NCBI GenBank assembly: GCA_029262375.1
Contig: JAJCZM010000039.1
Span: 1 to 64,000, forward strand
Length of the DNA: 64,000 bases
DNA from: Deltaproteobacteria bacterium
Lineage (GTDB): Bacteria; Desulfobacterota; Binatia; UBA1149; SPBQ01
Reading direction: 5' to 3'
The notes beneath the pieces are model-generated. The model saw only the letters and a program-made list of their open reading frames with translations. It searched no databases and had not been told where the DNA came from. Position 1 is the first letter of the stretch, and each line of letters begins with the position of its first letter. Both the position numbers and the translations under genes were made by a program. Shown here piece by piece: positions 1 to 9,565 of the stretch.

Positions 1-125
1 TCGGCCGCCTTGCCGGCGGCACTGGGCTCGGCCGCCTTGCCGGCGTCCGGCGAATCGGCCGTCTGGGTATTTTGGGCGGTTCGGGATGGATTGTCGGCGT
101 CGTTCGGTGAGCTATCGGAAGACAT
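1..125 (-). CDS. N-terminus of unidentified Ala-rich protein (partial)
   Basis: An open frame on the minus strand starts with ATG at 125 and runs off the window edge after 41 complete codons. The visible N-terminus is hydrophilic and low in complexity: it begins MSSDSSPNDADNPSRT and contains a repeated block (AGKAAEPSAAGKAAE) encoded by a repeated GC-rich DNA segment. There is no signal peptide or membrane segment in the part seen. It is divergent from the gsp operon, with 140 bases between the two starts. No function can be assigned; it could also be an unstructured leader of a longer cytoplasmic protein. No clear Shine-Dalgarno sequence precedes the ATG, so the start is provisional. Confidence 0.45.
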   Translation of the reverse strand, partial: MSSDSSPNDADNPSRTAQNTQTADSPDAGKAAEPSAAGKAA

Positions 126-230
126 GATTGTGGGTTGCGACGCCTGATCGAGGGCGACGACGCGAGGCGAAGAGTAACGCGCCCCCTATAGGCGGTCAAC
201 TTGGCCGTGCAGTCCCGAACACGTCAAAAC

Positions 231-259
231 TTGAATTGCTTCAGGGATTTACCTAGGTA
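231..259 (+). promoter_or_regulatory. Possible sigma70-type promoter for the gsp operon
   Basis: TTGAAT (231-236) and TAGGTA (254-259) are separated by 17 bases in the 140-base gap upstream of gspC. The expected start of transcription would fall about at the GTG start codon at 266, so this promoter would give a leaderless gspC transcript; alternatively translation begins at the in-frame GTG at 275. The match to consensus is moderate and no experiment supports it. Confidence 0.25.
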
Positions 260-265
260 CGCGAA

Positions 266-1150
266 GTGCGCGAAGTGTTTGATGCTGTCGTCTTACGGCG
301 CACGACCCGAGTCCTGCAAGCTCTCCTGATCGTCGCCGCTGCGTATGGCGGCGCCCTGGCCTTCAATTCAGGGCTCGCCCTATGGCTCGACGAGCCCGCC
401 AAGGCGATCAAGACGAAGTCCTCGGCCGCACCCAAAACGGCGACTGCCTCTTCGCAGAATCCTCGTCGCGTAAGTTACGCACCAATCTTCGAACGAAACT
501 TATTCGGATCTGAGCCCCTCGAAGCGCCCGCAGGTGCCGCTCCGGTGGCCGGCGCGAGCCACGGCGACCTAGTCCTCAAGGGCACGGCCGAAATGAACGG
601 TCGAGGCTTCGCCGTGTTTGCCAACAAGAGTTCGGGTAAGCAAGACGTGTTCGCCGTCGGCGAGGAAGTATTCGACGGCCCGAAGCTCGTCGGCGTGCAG
701 CCGTCCAAAGTCGTACTCCTGAGTGGTGGACGACGCATCACGCTGGAGATCTCGGATGAGCAGGCCGACAAGCCGTCAGGCTCGAAAGGCGACGCGAGCG
801 CCGGCAGCGGCAGCATCAAGAAGACCGGGGAAGGAACCTACCTCGTCGATCGCCGCGAGGTGGACCACACGATAGAGAACCTCAGCACGGTCATCACGAA
901 GATGCGCGCCGTACCCTACATCAAGGACGGTGAAAGCCTGGGCTTCAGAGTGTTCAACATTCGCCCAAGCTCGATCTTTGAGCGGATGGGCCTTAAGAAC
1001 GGCGACGTGATACAAAACGTCAACGGCAACGAGTTGCGCGACCCTCAGAACGCGCTCTCACTGCTCGACTCGGTCGCATCAGCGGATCAGATCCGAATCG
1101 ACCTACTGCGCAATCGCGAACCGACTACGCTAAGCTACACGATTCGATGA
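266..1150 (+). CDS. gspC: Type II secretion system protein GspC
   Basis: This inner-membrane subunit (294 aa) links the secretion platform to the secretin GspD. It has one N-terminal membrane segment (about residues 17-40), a flexible Ser/Thr/Lys-rich periplasmic linker, the homology region (about 70-165, beginning YAPIFERNLFG) that binds the secretin N0 domain, and a C-terminal PDZ domain (about 205-294, with the GLKNGDVIQNVNG segment). The length is normal for a GspC of the PDZ type. The start is GTG at 266; GTG at 275 is also possible. It opens a twelve-gene operon and its TGA overlaps the ATG of gspD by four bases. Identification rests on domain order plus position. Confidence 0.88.
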   Translation: MREVFDAVVLRRTTRVLQALLIVAAAYGGALAFNSGLALWLDEPAKAIKTKSSAAPKTATASSQNPRRVSYAPIFERNLFGSEPLEAPAGAAPVAGASHGDLVLKGTAEMNGRGFAVFANKSSGKQDVFAVGEEVFDGPKLVGVQPSKVVLLSGGRRITLEISDEQADKPSGSKGDASAGSGSIKKTGEGTYLVDRREVDHTIENLSTVITKMRAVPYIKDGESLGFRVFNIRPSSIFERMGLKNGDVIQNVNGNELRDPQNALSLLDSVASADQIRIDLLRNREPTTLSYTIR

Positions 1151-3276
1151 GAAAGCCGCGCAAACCTCTACAGCTCGCCGTCGTCGCCCTACTCGCGACC
1201 TGCGTCCTCGCCACGACCACTGCGACGGTCGGGGCCGAGGAAAAAACGCGCCGCACGGCGAACGCCGACGGGAACTTCACCATCCACTTCGAGAACGTGG
1301 AGTTGCCGGTATTCGTCAAGTTCATCAGCAAGGCCACGGGGCGCAACTTCGTGTTCACGGAGAAGGTCGGCGGCACCGTAACGGTGGTCTCACCGAATCC
1401 CGTGACTGCCGAGGAAGCGTTCACCGTATTCCAGTCGGTTCTGGCCGTGCGTGGCCTCACGATGATCGACGACGGCATCGTCACCCGCGTCGTTCCATTG
1501 AAGGAAGCCCGCACGGGCGGCTCCGGCGTAATCGACGGCGACGCCAGACACACCGGCTTCGCAACACGCCTGCTTCCGCTCACCAACGTTGCCGCCGCCG
1601 ATGTCTCGCGGGTACTAGAACCGCTGGTTTCCAAGGAAGGCGCGCTCGTCGCATACGCCGCGACCAATACCCTGATCGCGACCGACACCGTCGCAAACCT
1701 CAACCGCATGAGCGGTATCGTCACCGCACTCGACGTACCTGGAAACCAGGAGTCGGTCGAAGTCATTGAACTCGAGCACGCCGATGCCGATACGGTGGCC
1801 GGGCACCTCAGGTCCATCCTGTCGGAGTCGCCGTCGCGCGCTGTGTCGTCCGGAAAGGACAAATCGGCCCCGTCGCCCTCGCCCAACGGAACGTCGTTTC
1901 GCGTCGTCGCCGACGCACGCACCAATGCGCTGATCGTGACGGCCACGACCATGGACCTGCGCAAGATCCGCGAACTTGCGCGAGACCTCGACCGCCCGCT
2001 CAAGGCCGGCGACGAACGAATTCACGTGTACTACGCTCGTTACGCCGATGCGGAAGATCTGGTCGCCGTTCTCGAGCAGACGCTCAACGTCCGAAAGCGA
2101 GCCCAAGGCCGCGGGCTGGACCAGGGCGGCAAAGGCGGAAACTCCTCGAACGACGGTGGACTGTCCTCGCTCGGGGACAATCTGAGCGTATCGGCGGATG
2201 CGGCAACGAATTCGGTGATCATCGCCGGTTCGAACCAGGACTACCAAACCGTTCTTTCACTGCTCGCGAGCCTCGACATCTCCAGACCCCAAGTATTCGT
2301 CGAAGCCATCGTTGCCGAGGTCTCTCTCGCCAGGGCGAGAGAACTCGGAATCGAACTGCAGGGCGGTATCGATACCGGCGACGGCACGTTGCTGCTTCGC
2401 TCGAACCTTGCAGTCCTAGGGGCCGCGTTCGGCGGCGGAGCTGCTGGTGTCGGTCTGCTGAACGCCCTCGGCGGAGCCGTGGCGGCCGCGACCAGCGATA
2501 AGACGATCGAGGGACCGGATGGCAAAGAAATCCCAGCCCAGGTCGGCCTGCTCCGCGCACTGTCTGAGGACGGCGACGTGGAGATTCTATCGGCGCCAAC
2601 TCTGCTCACGCTGGACAATCAGGAAGCCGAGATATTGGTCGGCCAGAATGTTCCTTTCGTTACCGGTCAGGGGGTTGATCGTGCGGCCGTCGGCAACGTC
2701 TTCACCAGCGTCGATCGCCAGGACGTCGGTATCAAGCTCAAGATCAAGCCTCAGGTTTCAGAAGGCGACAACGTCATTCTCGAGGTGGAAGAAGAAGTAT
2801 CGGCGCTCGTCGCCAACGCGCTACTCGATGCCAACCAAGTCGGCCCCACGACGACGATTCGGTCGGCGAAGACCACGGTCAGTGTCGCCGATGGCCAAAC
2901 CGTCATCATCGGCGGACTGATCAGTGATTCGATCATGAAGCGCGATTCCAAGGTTCCCATTTTGGGCGACATCCCGTTCCTGGGACGCTTGTTCCGTGTC
3001 GACTCCGACGCACGCGAGAAGGTCAACCTGCTGGTCATCCTCACGCCTCACATCATTCGCAACAGCGAGGACCTACAGATCGTGTCCGAGCGAAAGCAAC
3101 AGCGATTCGAGACCGGCATCCCCGCCGCCAACCTCGACGTCCCCAAGGTAAGCAGTCACACGAACCCTCCGCCGCGCGTCATTCGCGAAGAGCGCCTCGG
3201 CGATGCCCCCGTCGAGGCCGAGGACAAGGGCACGCGCTACCTTCTGCCCGCCGACGACTCCAAGAAAGGCTCTTGA
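1147..3276 (+). CDS. gspD: Type II secretion system secretin GspD
   Basis: The protein (709 aa) forms the outer-membrane channel of the type II secretion system. It starts with a signal peptide (about residues 1-30, hydrophobic core LAVVALLATCVLATTTATVG). N0 and N1-N3 ring-forming domains follow to about residue 400, and then the C-terminal secretin domain with the conserved segment EILVGQNVPFVTGQ. An Ala/Gly-rich stretch near residues 425-445 lies in the membrane-barrel region. The charged tail after about 640 would be periplasmic and could bind a pilotin; none is seen in the window. It overlaps gspC by four bases, and gspE starts 19 bases after its stop. Family assignment is secure. Confidence 0.95.
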   Translation: MRKPRKPLQLAVVALLATCVLATTTATVGAEEKTRRTANADGNFTIHFENVELPVFVKFISKATGRNFVFTEKVGGTVTVVSPNPVTAEEAFTVFQSVLAVRGLTMIDDGIVTRVVPLKEARTGGSGVIDGDARHTGFATRLLPLTNVAAADVSRVLEPLVSKEGALVAYAATNTLIATDTVANLNRMSGIVTALDVPGNQESVEVIELEHADADTVAGHLRSILSESPSRAVSSGKDKSAPSPSPNGTSFRVVADARTNALIVTATTMDLRKIRELARDLDRPLKAGDERIHVYYARYADAEDLVAVLEQTLNVRKRAQGRGLDQGGKGGNSSNDGGLSSLGDNLSVSADAATNSVIIAGSNQDYQTVLSLLASLDISRPQVFVEAIVAEVSLARARELGIELQGGIDTGDGTLLLRSNLAVLGAAFGGGAAGVGLLNALGGAVAAATSDKTIEGPDGKEIPAQVGLLRALSEDGDVEILSAPTLLTLDNQEAEILVGQNVPFVTGQGVDRAAVGNVFTSVDRQDVGIKLKIKPQVSEGDNVILEVEEEVSALVANALLDANQVGPTTTIRSAKTTVSVADGQTVIIGGLISDSIMKRDSKVPILGDIPFLGRLFRVDSDAREKVNLLVILTPHIIRNSEDLQIVSERKQQRFETGIPAANLDVPKVSSHTNPPPRVIREERLGDAPVEAEDKGTRYLLPADDSKKGS

Positions 3277-3295
3277 GCAAGGACTGCTTCGGCCG

Positions 3296-5005
3296 ATGTC
3301 CTCGCCAAACCTAAGCGATTCGATCGACAACCTGTTGTTGCGCGCCGGTCTGTCTCGCGAGGTGATCGCGCAGGCGCGCAGCAAGTCGGATGACAACGCC
3401 GAGTTCGGCGCCGAACTCGAAACCCTCGCAGGGCTGGGACAGGACAGATTTGCCGCCCTGGTGGCGGAGCGCCTCGGACTCCCCTTCTCGCCCGACATCA
3501 TCGACGAAGCCGACCCAGAGATTCTCGAACGCGTGACGATGCAGTACTGTCGGCGCAACCGTCTGCTACCGCTGCGCATCGCGCACCGCAGACTGCGCGT
3601 AGCGACCGCCGACCCGGTTGCCATCGGACCGCTCGACGATCTGCGCGTCCTGTTCCAGTGCGAGGTCGATCCGATCGTCGTACCGGCCCCCGTCTTACTG
3701 CACGGAATCACGCAGGCTTTCGACCGCGCGTCGGCGATGTCGGATCGCATGATGGACGACTTCGAAGACGAGCACGCCATCGACATCACGGACGCCGACT
3801 TCGAGATCCCCGACCTTTTGGAAGCCGACGACGAAGCCCCGATCATTCGCCTCGTCAATACGATGATCTTCCAGGCAGCAAAGGAAGGTGCGAGCGACAT
3901 CCACATCGAGCCGTTCGAGCGCAATTCTTCCGTCCGTTTCCGGGTCGACGGCATGCTCATCGACAAGCTTTCGCCGCCGCGGCGCCTGCACGCCGCGATC
4001 GCCTCGCGCATCAAGGTGATGGCCTCGATGAACATCGCCGAGAAACGATTGCCCCAAGACGGCGGCATTCGAACCCGCGTGGCGGGCCGGGACCTCGACG
4101 TACGTGTTTCGACGCTGCCGACTTCGTTCGGGGAGCGCGTCGTCATGCGTCTGCTCGACCGTGGCTCGACGTTGATGGGTCTGGAAGAGATCGGATTTCA
4201 TGGCCGAAGCCTCACCGGGCTGCGAAAGCTCATACAACAGAGTCACGGCATCATTCTGGTAACCGGCCCGACCGGTAGCGGTAAGACGACGAGCCTGTAC
4301 GCCGCCCTGTCCGAGATCAATTCGGTCGATAAGAACATCATCACGATCGAAGATCCGGTCGAGTATCAGATCCCGGGAATCGGCCAGATCCAGGTCAATC
4401 CCAAGATAGACCTGACGTTTGCTGCCGGGCTTCGCTCCATCCTGCGCCAGGATCCCGATGTCATCATGGTCGGTGAGATTCGAGATTCGGACACTGCGCG
4501 CATTGCCATTCAAGCCGCGCTCACGGGACACCTGGTGCTCAGCACTTTGCATACGAACGACTCGTTTGCGGCGATCACCCGTCTTCTCGACATGGGAATC
4601 GAGCCGTTCCTGGTCAGTTCGTCGGTCATTGGCGTCGTCGCGCAGCGTCTCGTACGCAAGCTCTGCCGGCAGTGCAGTCAGGCGGTATCACCGGCGGAAA
4701 GCGGCGTGGCGGAGCTCGGCCTGGGTTACCTTCTGGGCGATACCTCGGGGCTGCGAATCCCCGGCGAAGGCTGCGATAGCTGCCGCCAGACCGGCTACCA
4801 GGGCCGAACCGCCATCCATGAGATGCTCACGATCGACGATACGACGCGCTCCTACATCATGCAGAATAGCGATGCCGCGACGATGCGTGACATCGCCGTG
4901 GCGCGAGGAATGAGCACCATTCGCGACGATGGCGCGGAAAGAGTTCGTCAGGGCGTCACTTCGGTCTCAGAAGTGTTGCGAGTGACGACCGCCGACATAG
5001 ACTAG
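3296..5005 (+). CDS. gspE: Type II secretion ATPase GspE
   Basis: This cytoplasmic hexameric ATPase (569 aa) powers pseudopilus assembly. Its features are an N-terminal GspE_N domain (to about residue 160), a Walker A loop GPTGSGKTT with Lys330, a Walker B segment DPDVIMVGEIRD near residue 385, and a C-terminal four-cysteine zinc site (Cys457, Cys460, Cys493, Cys496) typical of GspE. The ATG at 3296 (MSSPNLSD) is chosen because the frame also stays open upstream, into the end of gspD, but with no conserved residues there. It follows gspD by 19 bases and precedes gspF by 7. Without the zinc motif PilB would be a rival; the neighbours settle it as GspE. Confidence 0.94.
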   Translation: MSSPNLSDSIDNLLLRAGLSREVIAQARSKSDDNAEFGAELETLAGLGQDRFAALVAERLGLPFSPDIIDEADPEILERVTMQYCRRNRLLPLRIAHRRLRVATADPVAIGPLDDLRVLFQCEVDPIVVPAPVLLHGITQAFDRASAMSDRMMDDFEDEHAIDITDADFEIPDLLEADDEAPIIRLVNTMIFQAAKEGASDIHIEPFERNSSVRFRVDGMLIDKLSPPRRLHAAIASRIKVMASMNIAEKRLPQDGGIRTRVAGRDLDVRVSTLPTSFGERVVMRLLDRGSTLMGLEEIGFHGRSLTGLRKLIQQSHGIILVTGPTGSGKTTSLYAALSEINSVDKNIITIEDPVEYQIPGIGQIQVNPKIDLTFAAGLRSILRQDPDVIMVGEIRDSDTARIAIQAALTGHLVLSTLHTNDSFAAITRLLDMGIEPFLVSSSVIGVVAQRLVRKLCRQCSQAVSPAESGVAELGLGYLLGDTSGLRIPGEGCDSCRQTGYQGRTAIHEMLTIDDTTRSYIMQNSDAATMRDIAVARGMSTIRDDGAERVRQGVTSVSEVLRVTTADID

Positions 5006-5012
5006 TCGCTTC

Positions 5013-6230
5013 GTGCCAATCTACGCATACAGGGGCGTGTCGCTCGCGGGGCGCAACGTCACCGGCAACATCGAGGCGGATTCCCCCAAATCCGCCCGTG
5101 CCGAACTGCGCATCCAAGGCATCCTCGCTTCAGACCTGCGCGCCGGCGCGGCGACTCAGACCGGCGCACGCAGCCGGGTCTCCTTGCTCAGCCGTCGCGT
5201 CTCCGTGCGCGAACTATCGCGAACGGTTAGACAGCTGGCCACGCTGCTCTCGGCCGGAATCCCCCTGCTCGACGCGGTCACGTCGCTCGCCAAGCGGCCG
5301 CTCGCTCCGGCGATGACCGCCGCTTTGGGAAGCATTCGATCCGACCTCACCGAAGGCACGAGCTTCGAGGGCGCCGTCGCGAAGCACCCCGGTGTGTTCC
5401 CTCCGCTGTACAGCGGCATGATTCGCGCGGGAGAAGCCACCGGCGCGCTCGAGGCCGTGCTTCATCGGATAGCCGATCACGCGGAATCCACGGCGCGCCT
5501 GCAGGGGCAGCTGCGCGCCGCCATGACGTATCCGGTGATCATGATGGTCGTAGGCGGCGGCATCGTGACCTTCCTGCTCGCCTACGTGGTGCCGCAGGTA
5601 ACGCGCGTCTTTATCGAGGCGAACCAAACGCTCCCCTTACCGACGCGCGTCATGATGGCATTCGGTGAATTCGCCGCCGCCTGGGGCCTGCAAGTCGCGT
5701 TGCTACTCGCGATCGGCCTACTCGGACTTCGCTACGCGTGGACCACCGAAACCGGAGGCCGACGCATGGAGCGCATTGCGTTTCGCCTACCATGGTTCGG
5801 CGAGGTCCTGCGAAATGTAGCCATGGCCAGGCTCTCACACACGCTCTCGACATTGGTTGCGGGCGGAATGCCGCTCGTGGAATCGCTGCGCGTTTCGCGC
5901 GACGTCACAGGATCACGGATGGTGGCCGATGTTCTCGGACGTTCGGCCGAAGCGGTCTCACAGGGCGAGCCGCTGTCGCCCAATCTCGCCAAGAGCAATC
6001 TGTTCAACCCCATGGTGGTCGACATGATCGCGGTCGGTGAACGCAGTGGTGATCTCGACAACATGCTGGCCCGCTCCGCCGAGGCCCTCGACGAAGAAGT
6101 GCGAGCCAATATCGAGACCATGACCGGATTGCTCGAACCGATCATGATACTGTTCATGGCCGGCGTGGTGCTGATGGTCATTCTCGCCGTACTACTGCCC
6201 GTTTTTGAGATGAATCAACTAGTACGCTAG
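5013..6230 (+). CDS. gspF: Type II secretion inner-membrane platform protein GspF
   Basis: This polytopic platform protein (405 aa) couples GspE ATP hydrolysis to pseudopilin insertion. Two T2SSF domains lie at about residues 70-195 and 272-395. Membrane segments are visible near residues 174-196 (VIMMVVGGGIVTFLLAYVVP), 229-247 and 375-398. The start is GTG at 5013 (MPIYAYRG, the usual GspF beginning), seven bases after the gspE stop. The family is shared with PilC of type IV pili, but the operon makes GspF the right name. Confidence 0.94.
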   Translation: MPIYAYRGVSLAGRNVTGNIEADSPKSARAELRIQGILASDLRAGAATQTGARSRVSLLSRRVSVRELSRTVRQLATLLSAGIPLLDAVTSLAKRPLAPAMTAALGSIRSDLTEGTSFEGAVAKHPGVFPPLYSGMIRAGEATGALEAVLHRIADHAESTARLQGQLRAAMTYPVIMMVVGGGIVTFLLAYVVPQVTRVFIEANQTLPLPTRVMMAFGEFAAAWGLQVALLLAIGLLGLRYAWTTETGGRRMERIAFRLPWFGEVLRNVAMARLSHTLSTLVAGGMPLVESLRVSRDVTGSRMVADVLGRSAEAVSQGEPLSPNLAKSNLFNPMVVDMIAVGERSGDLDNMLARSAEALDEEVRANIETMTGLLEPIMILFMAGVVLMVILAVLLPVFEMNQLVR

Positions 6231-6269
6231 GAGCGTACGTGAGCGATTGTACGGTAGGGATTGTAAGTT

Positions 6270-6683
6270 ATGAACCAGCGCGGATTTACCCTGATTGAAA
6301 TTCTCGTCGTCGTGATGATCCTCGGCCTACTGATCTCGCTGGCCGCGCCGCGTATCATCGGCCGCACCGACGATGCGCGTGTCACCAAAGCGATGGCCGA
6401 CATCAAGGCGATCGAAGAAGCGCTCGCGCTCTACAAGCTCGACTCGAGTCGTTACCCGACCACCGAGCAGGGACTGCTCGCGCTGATCGAGCAGCCTACC
6501 ACGGGCGACATTCCACGCCGTTGGCGTGAAGATGGCTATCTCGAGCGCGTTCCACTGGACCCCTGGGACAACGAGTTCATTTTCGCCAGCGACGCCCGGA
6601 GCTACATCCTGCGCAGCCTCGGTGCCGACGGCGCCGAGGGTGGCGAAGGTGTGGATGCAGATATCGACTCGCGAGACTTCTAG
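6270..6683 (+). CDS. gspG: Major pseudopilin GspG
   Basis: This is the main subunit of the type II secretion pseudopilus (137 aa). The five-residue leader MNQRG ends at the prepilin peptidase site, and the mature protein starts FTLIE with the conserved Glu at +5, followed by a hydrophobic helix. The C-terminal half has the GspG-type beta region (RVPLDPWDNEF) and a Gly/Asp-rich loop likely to bind calcium (DGAEGGEGVDADID). It stands 39 bases after gspF. No prepilin peptidase (GspO) gene is present in the window, so processing must rely on a gene elsewhere. Confidence 0.95.
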   Translation: MNQRGFTLIEILVVVMILGLLISLAAPRIIGRTDDARVTKAMADIKAIEEALALYKLDSSRYPTTEQGLLALIEQPTTGDIPRRWREDGYLERVPLDPWDNEFIFASDARSYILRSLGADGAEGGEGVDADIDSRDF

Positions 6684-6693
6684 CGCCGGCTTC

Positions 6694-7212
6694 GTGCGCC
6701 GCGCGCGCAGCGAGCGAGGTTTCACGCTGATCGAACTGAGCCTTGTGCTCGTCATCATCGGGGTCTTGCTCACGCTGACCGTCCCGCGCCTGGGTCTGCT
6801 CGCGGAGTCTCGACTCGAAGCCGCCGCAAGCAAGCTGGCAGCCACATTGTCCTATCTACATGAAGAGGCCGCCTTGCGCGGACGCATCTACCGCGTGCGC
6901 TTCGACCTCGATCGCGAGTCATGGACAGTAGACGCGCAAGCCCCGTACGCGGACGGAGAGATCGCAGACGGTTTCGTCTCGACGTGGGACCCATTCGCCG
7001 AGCCGACCCAGTATGAAGACGGACTCGATCTTCGCTTCGTGAGCACGGCCAACGGTCGCTCGACCGTTGGAACTACCGACGTCTATTTCTTGCCGGAGGC
7101 CGGACCCGGCGGCATCACGGTGCGCTTGGCCGACGATGACCGAGCCGTCGAACTCGAACTAGACACGGTAACCGGTTACGTGCGCACGAAGCGGGTCGGT
7201 GACACACTGTGA
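6694..7212 (+). CDS. gspH: Minor pseudopilin GspH
   Basis: This minor pseudopilin (172 aa) has a prepilin signature, MRRARSERG then FTLIELSLVLVIIG, with Glu at +5. The frame is open far upstream into gspG. GTG at 6694 is chosen because it gives a normal nine-residue basic leader right after the gspG stop; ATG at 6655 would overlap gspG by 29 bases and add a 13-residue leader extension. The globular part is mostly beta. Its stop overlaps the GTG of gspI. Confidence 0.85.
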   Translation: MRRARSERGFTLIELSLVLVIIGVLLTLTVPRLGLLAESRLEAAASKLAATLSYLHEEAALRGRIYRVRFDLDRESWTVDAQAPYADGEIADGFVSTWDPFAEPTQYEDGLDLRFVSTANGRSTVGTTDVYFLPEAGPGGITVRLADDDRAVELELDTVTGYVRTKRVGDTL

Positions 7213-7724
7213 GGCGCTCTCGCCGACGCGGCAGCGGTTTCACCCTGCTCGAGATCTTGGTGGCGGTGTCCGTACTTGGAATCGCGCTAGTCAGCCTACT
7301 CGGACTGCACGCACGCAACATCCGTCTCACCGCGCAGACCCAAGACATGACCACGGCGGCGATGCTCGCATCGCGACTCGTAGCGGTCACCAAGGCGGGA
7401 ACGATGCCGCGCGAGGGCGTGGAAGAAGGTCGATTCATCGCAAGCGAGCGCGAGTCGGTAGGTGGCGACGAAGTCTACGGTGGCGAAGGCAGTGAGGATT
7501 TCGTCTGGCGCCGCGAGGTTGGACCGCCCGAGTTCCCGATGCCGAGCGAGGTCGAACCGCGGCTGATCCGAGTATCGGTCAGGCGCGAGGGTGAGACGCG
7601 ACCGGCCGCCGAGCTCAGCTTCCTGATGGCTGACAAGCGCAAGCTGATCCAAGTGATGGCGGCCGCCGCGGCGTATCGAAAATCGCAGACGTCGAACGGT
7701 TCCAACGGCAGCGGCGAAAAATGA
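7209..7724 (+). CDS. gspI: Minor pseudopilin GspI
   Basis: This minor pseudopilin (171 aa) belongs to the tip complex with GspJ and GspK. The leader MRRSRRRGSG is followed by FTLLEILVAVSVLG, which carries the cleavage Gly and the Glu at +5. It starts at GTG 7209 inside a GTGA overlap with gspH and ends in an ATGA overlap with gspJ. The call is based on the type IV pilin-like N-terminus and the position between gspH and gspJ, since GspI sequences diverge beyond the helix. Confidence 0.85.
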   Translation: MRRSRRRGSGFTLLEILVAVSVLGIALVSLLGLHARNIRLTAQTQDMTTAAMLASRLVAVTKAGTMPREGVEEGRFIASERESVGGDEVYGGEGSEDFVWRREVGPPEFPMPSEVEPRLIRVSVRREGETRPAAELSFLMADKRKLIQVMAAAAAYRKSQTSNGSNGSGEK

Positions 7725-8458
7725 TGGCCACGAGACACCCGACTTCGACGAACTCGATTCGAGGCGTGACGCTGCTCGAACTCCTCGTCTCAGTCGCCAT
7801 CCTCGGTGCGGTAGCGAGCCTTCTCTGGGGCACGTTCTCTCGCACCTGGGCTGGCCGCGTGTATGCCGAGTCTCGCGCCGCGACGTTTGCCACCGCGCGC
7901 TCGGCGGTGTCCTGGCTCGAGCGCGATATCGCCGGCGGCGGCAGCGCAGGCAGCTACCCCGCCGGGCCCGCCCTTTTCGTCAGCAAAGGCGTCGAACAGC
8001 GCGAAAGCCAGGATCTGGACACCCCACTGCTGCACCTGACGACGGCGAGTGCGCTCGGAACGGCCGCCCTCGAGGTTGCGCTCGGCCGAGACGTTCCACT
8101 ACCGGGACCTCAACGCGCTGAACAGGCTCGCGTGCTGTATCGACTGGAGCGCGCCGAGCAAGACGGTGGACCGCCACAGGAGCCGCTCGCACTGGTACGC
8201 TACGAGTGGCGGCCCGCGAGCGACGAAGAGCGCGAACTCGCATCCCGCGTCGTGCTGGCGCGAGACATCATTTCCATTCGCCTGCGCTTCAGCCTCAACG
8301 GCACCGATTGGAAAGAGGAGTGGGAGGCCGGAACCGGGCGATCGAACGTGCTGCCCAACATCGTCGAGACGCGACTCGTGTTGGCCGATGCGAGTGGCCA
8401 ACCGGTCGAATTCGTCTCCGCGACGACAGTCATCGCCGGAGGGCAGCCGAGTGGGTAG
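7721..8458 (+). CDS. gspJ: Minor pseudopilin GspJ
   Basis: This tip pseudopilin (245 aa) has a fifteen-residue leader ending RG, then VTLLELLVSVAILG. The first mature residue is Val rather than the usual Phe, and Glu+5 is kept. The C-terminal domain is long, as expected for GspJ. ATG at 7721 overlaps the gspI stop, and gspK begins at a GTG just before its own stop. The function is known from the family: GspJ binds GspI and GspK in the pseudopilus tip. Confidence 0.86.
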   Translation: MMATRHPTSTNSIRGVTLLELLVSVAILGAVASLLWGTFSRTWAGRVYAESRAATFATARSAVSWLERDIAGGGSAGSYPAGPALFVSKGVEQRESQDLDTPLLHLTTASALGTAALEVALGRDVPLPGPQRAEQARVLYRLERAEQDGGPPQEPLALVRYEWRPASDEERELASRVVLARDIISIRLRFSLNGTDWKEEWEAGTGRSNVLPNIVETRLVLADASGQPVEFVSATTVIAGGQPSG

Positions 8459-9563
8459 ACCAATTCACCGTCGGCCCAGCGAACGCGGGATTGCTCTGCT
8501 CATCGCGATCGTAACGGTGACGCTCGTGACGATTTCAGTCATGCAGTTCACCCACGGTCGCCAAGTAGACTATCGGCGAACGGCGCACTGGATCCAGGCG
8601 CGGCAGGCTCAGCTATACGCCGACGATGCCATCGAGATGGCACGCATCGTACTAGCGGCTGACCGCGCCGCCGACGCCATCGCCGGCGGTGGCGACGGAC
8701 TCACCGAGGAATGGTCCACACGCTTTTGCGCGCCGCGCACGGCCGGTTCCTGTTCGTCGGTGGGACTGAGTTTCTGCCCCCTCCCGGCACTCGACGGCAC
8801 CGACAATACCGTCGCGCTGCGCATCGAAGACATGTCGGGCCACTACAATCTCAATCGGCTGCGCCGACGCCACAATACGGAGATGGAACGCGAGGTCGCC
8901 ATAGACCTGTTCTCCAGCGTCGACGTATCGCCCGATCTGATCGGCCCCCTGGTGGACTGGATCGACCGAGACGGCTCACTGTACAGATACGGGAACGGCG
9001 CCGAGCAACCACAGTATGGGGACACCAAGCCACCGTACGGGCCGCGCAACGATGAGTTCGCATCGTTTCGTGAACTCGCGCTCGTCAAGGGCTTCAAGCA
9101 CGACGACCTGGTAAAACTGCGCCCGTTCGTGGACACCCTCCCCTCCGATGCCGTCGAATCAATCAATATCAATACGGCGCCCATTCCTGTACTACGCGCC
9201 CTGCGCGCGGTGGATCCGATCATGGCGGACGAGAGTCTGATCAACGCCATCGCCGCCGAGCGCTGTCTCAGCCCGTTCACGAGTACCAGCGACCTAGCCA
9301 ACCGCGTCGACGGCTTCCCATCGCGGGTCAACAACGACCGCTGGCTGCGTTTCGAGAGCAGTTACTTCCGTGTGCTGGCCACTGCCCGCGTAGACGAGGT
9401 ATACCAGTCGGTCGAGGCGCTACTTCATCGCACCGACCAGGGGATCCGTGTAGTGTACTATCTCGCTCGACGCGGCGCGGTGATCCCCGGAGTGGATCTC
9501 TCGCAAGAGTCGTCGACGCAAGGTTCCGATTTCTTGGGAACAAGGCGCATAGGGGCTTTCTAG
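8451..9563 (+). CDS. gspK: Minor pseudopilin GspK
   Basis: This is the largest minor pseudopilin (370 aa) and the cap of the tip complex. The leader MGRPIHRRPSERG is followed by IALLIAIVTVTL. As in other GspK proteins the Glu at +5 is missing (Ile here), which fits its place at the very tip. The large alpha domain contains the NxNTAP-like segment SININTAPIPVLRAL typical of GspK (helix-hairpin-helix region). The start is set to GTG 8451, which overlaps the gspJ stop; the frame is open for 400 bases upstream inside gspJ, but that part has no pilin features. Confidence 0.88.
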   Translation: MGRPIHRRPSERGIALLIAIVTVTLVTISVMQFTHGRQVDYRRTAHWIQARQAQLYADDAIEMARIVLAADRAADAIAGGGDGLTEEWSTRFCAPRTAGSCSSVGLSFCPLPALDGTDNTVALRIEDMSGHYNLNRLRRRHNTEMEREVAIDLFSSVDVSPDLIGPLVDWIDRDGSLYRYGNGAEQPQYGDTKPPYGPRNDEFASFRELALVKGFKHDDLVKLRPFVDTLPSDAVESININTAPIPVLRALRAVDPIMADESLINAIAAERCLSPFTSTSDLANRVDGFPSRVNNDRWLRFESSYFRVLATARVDEVYQSVEALLHRTDQGIRVVYYLARRGAVIPGVDLSQESSTQGSDFLGTRRIGAF

Positions 9564-9565
9564 GC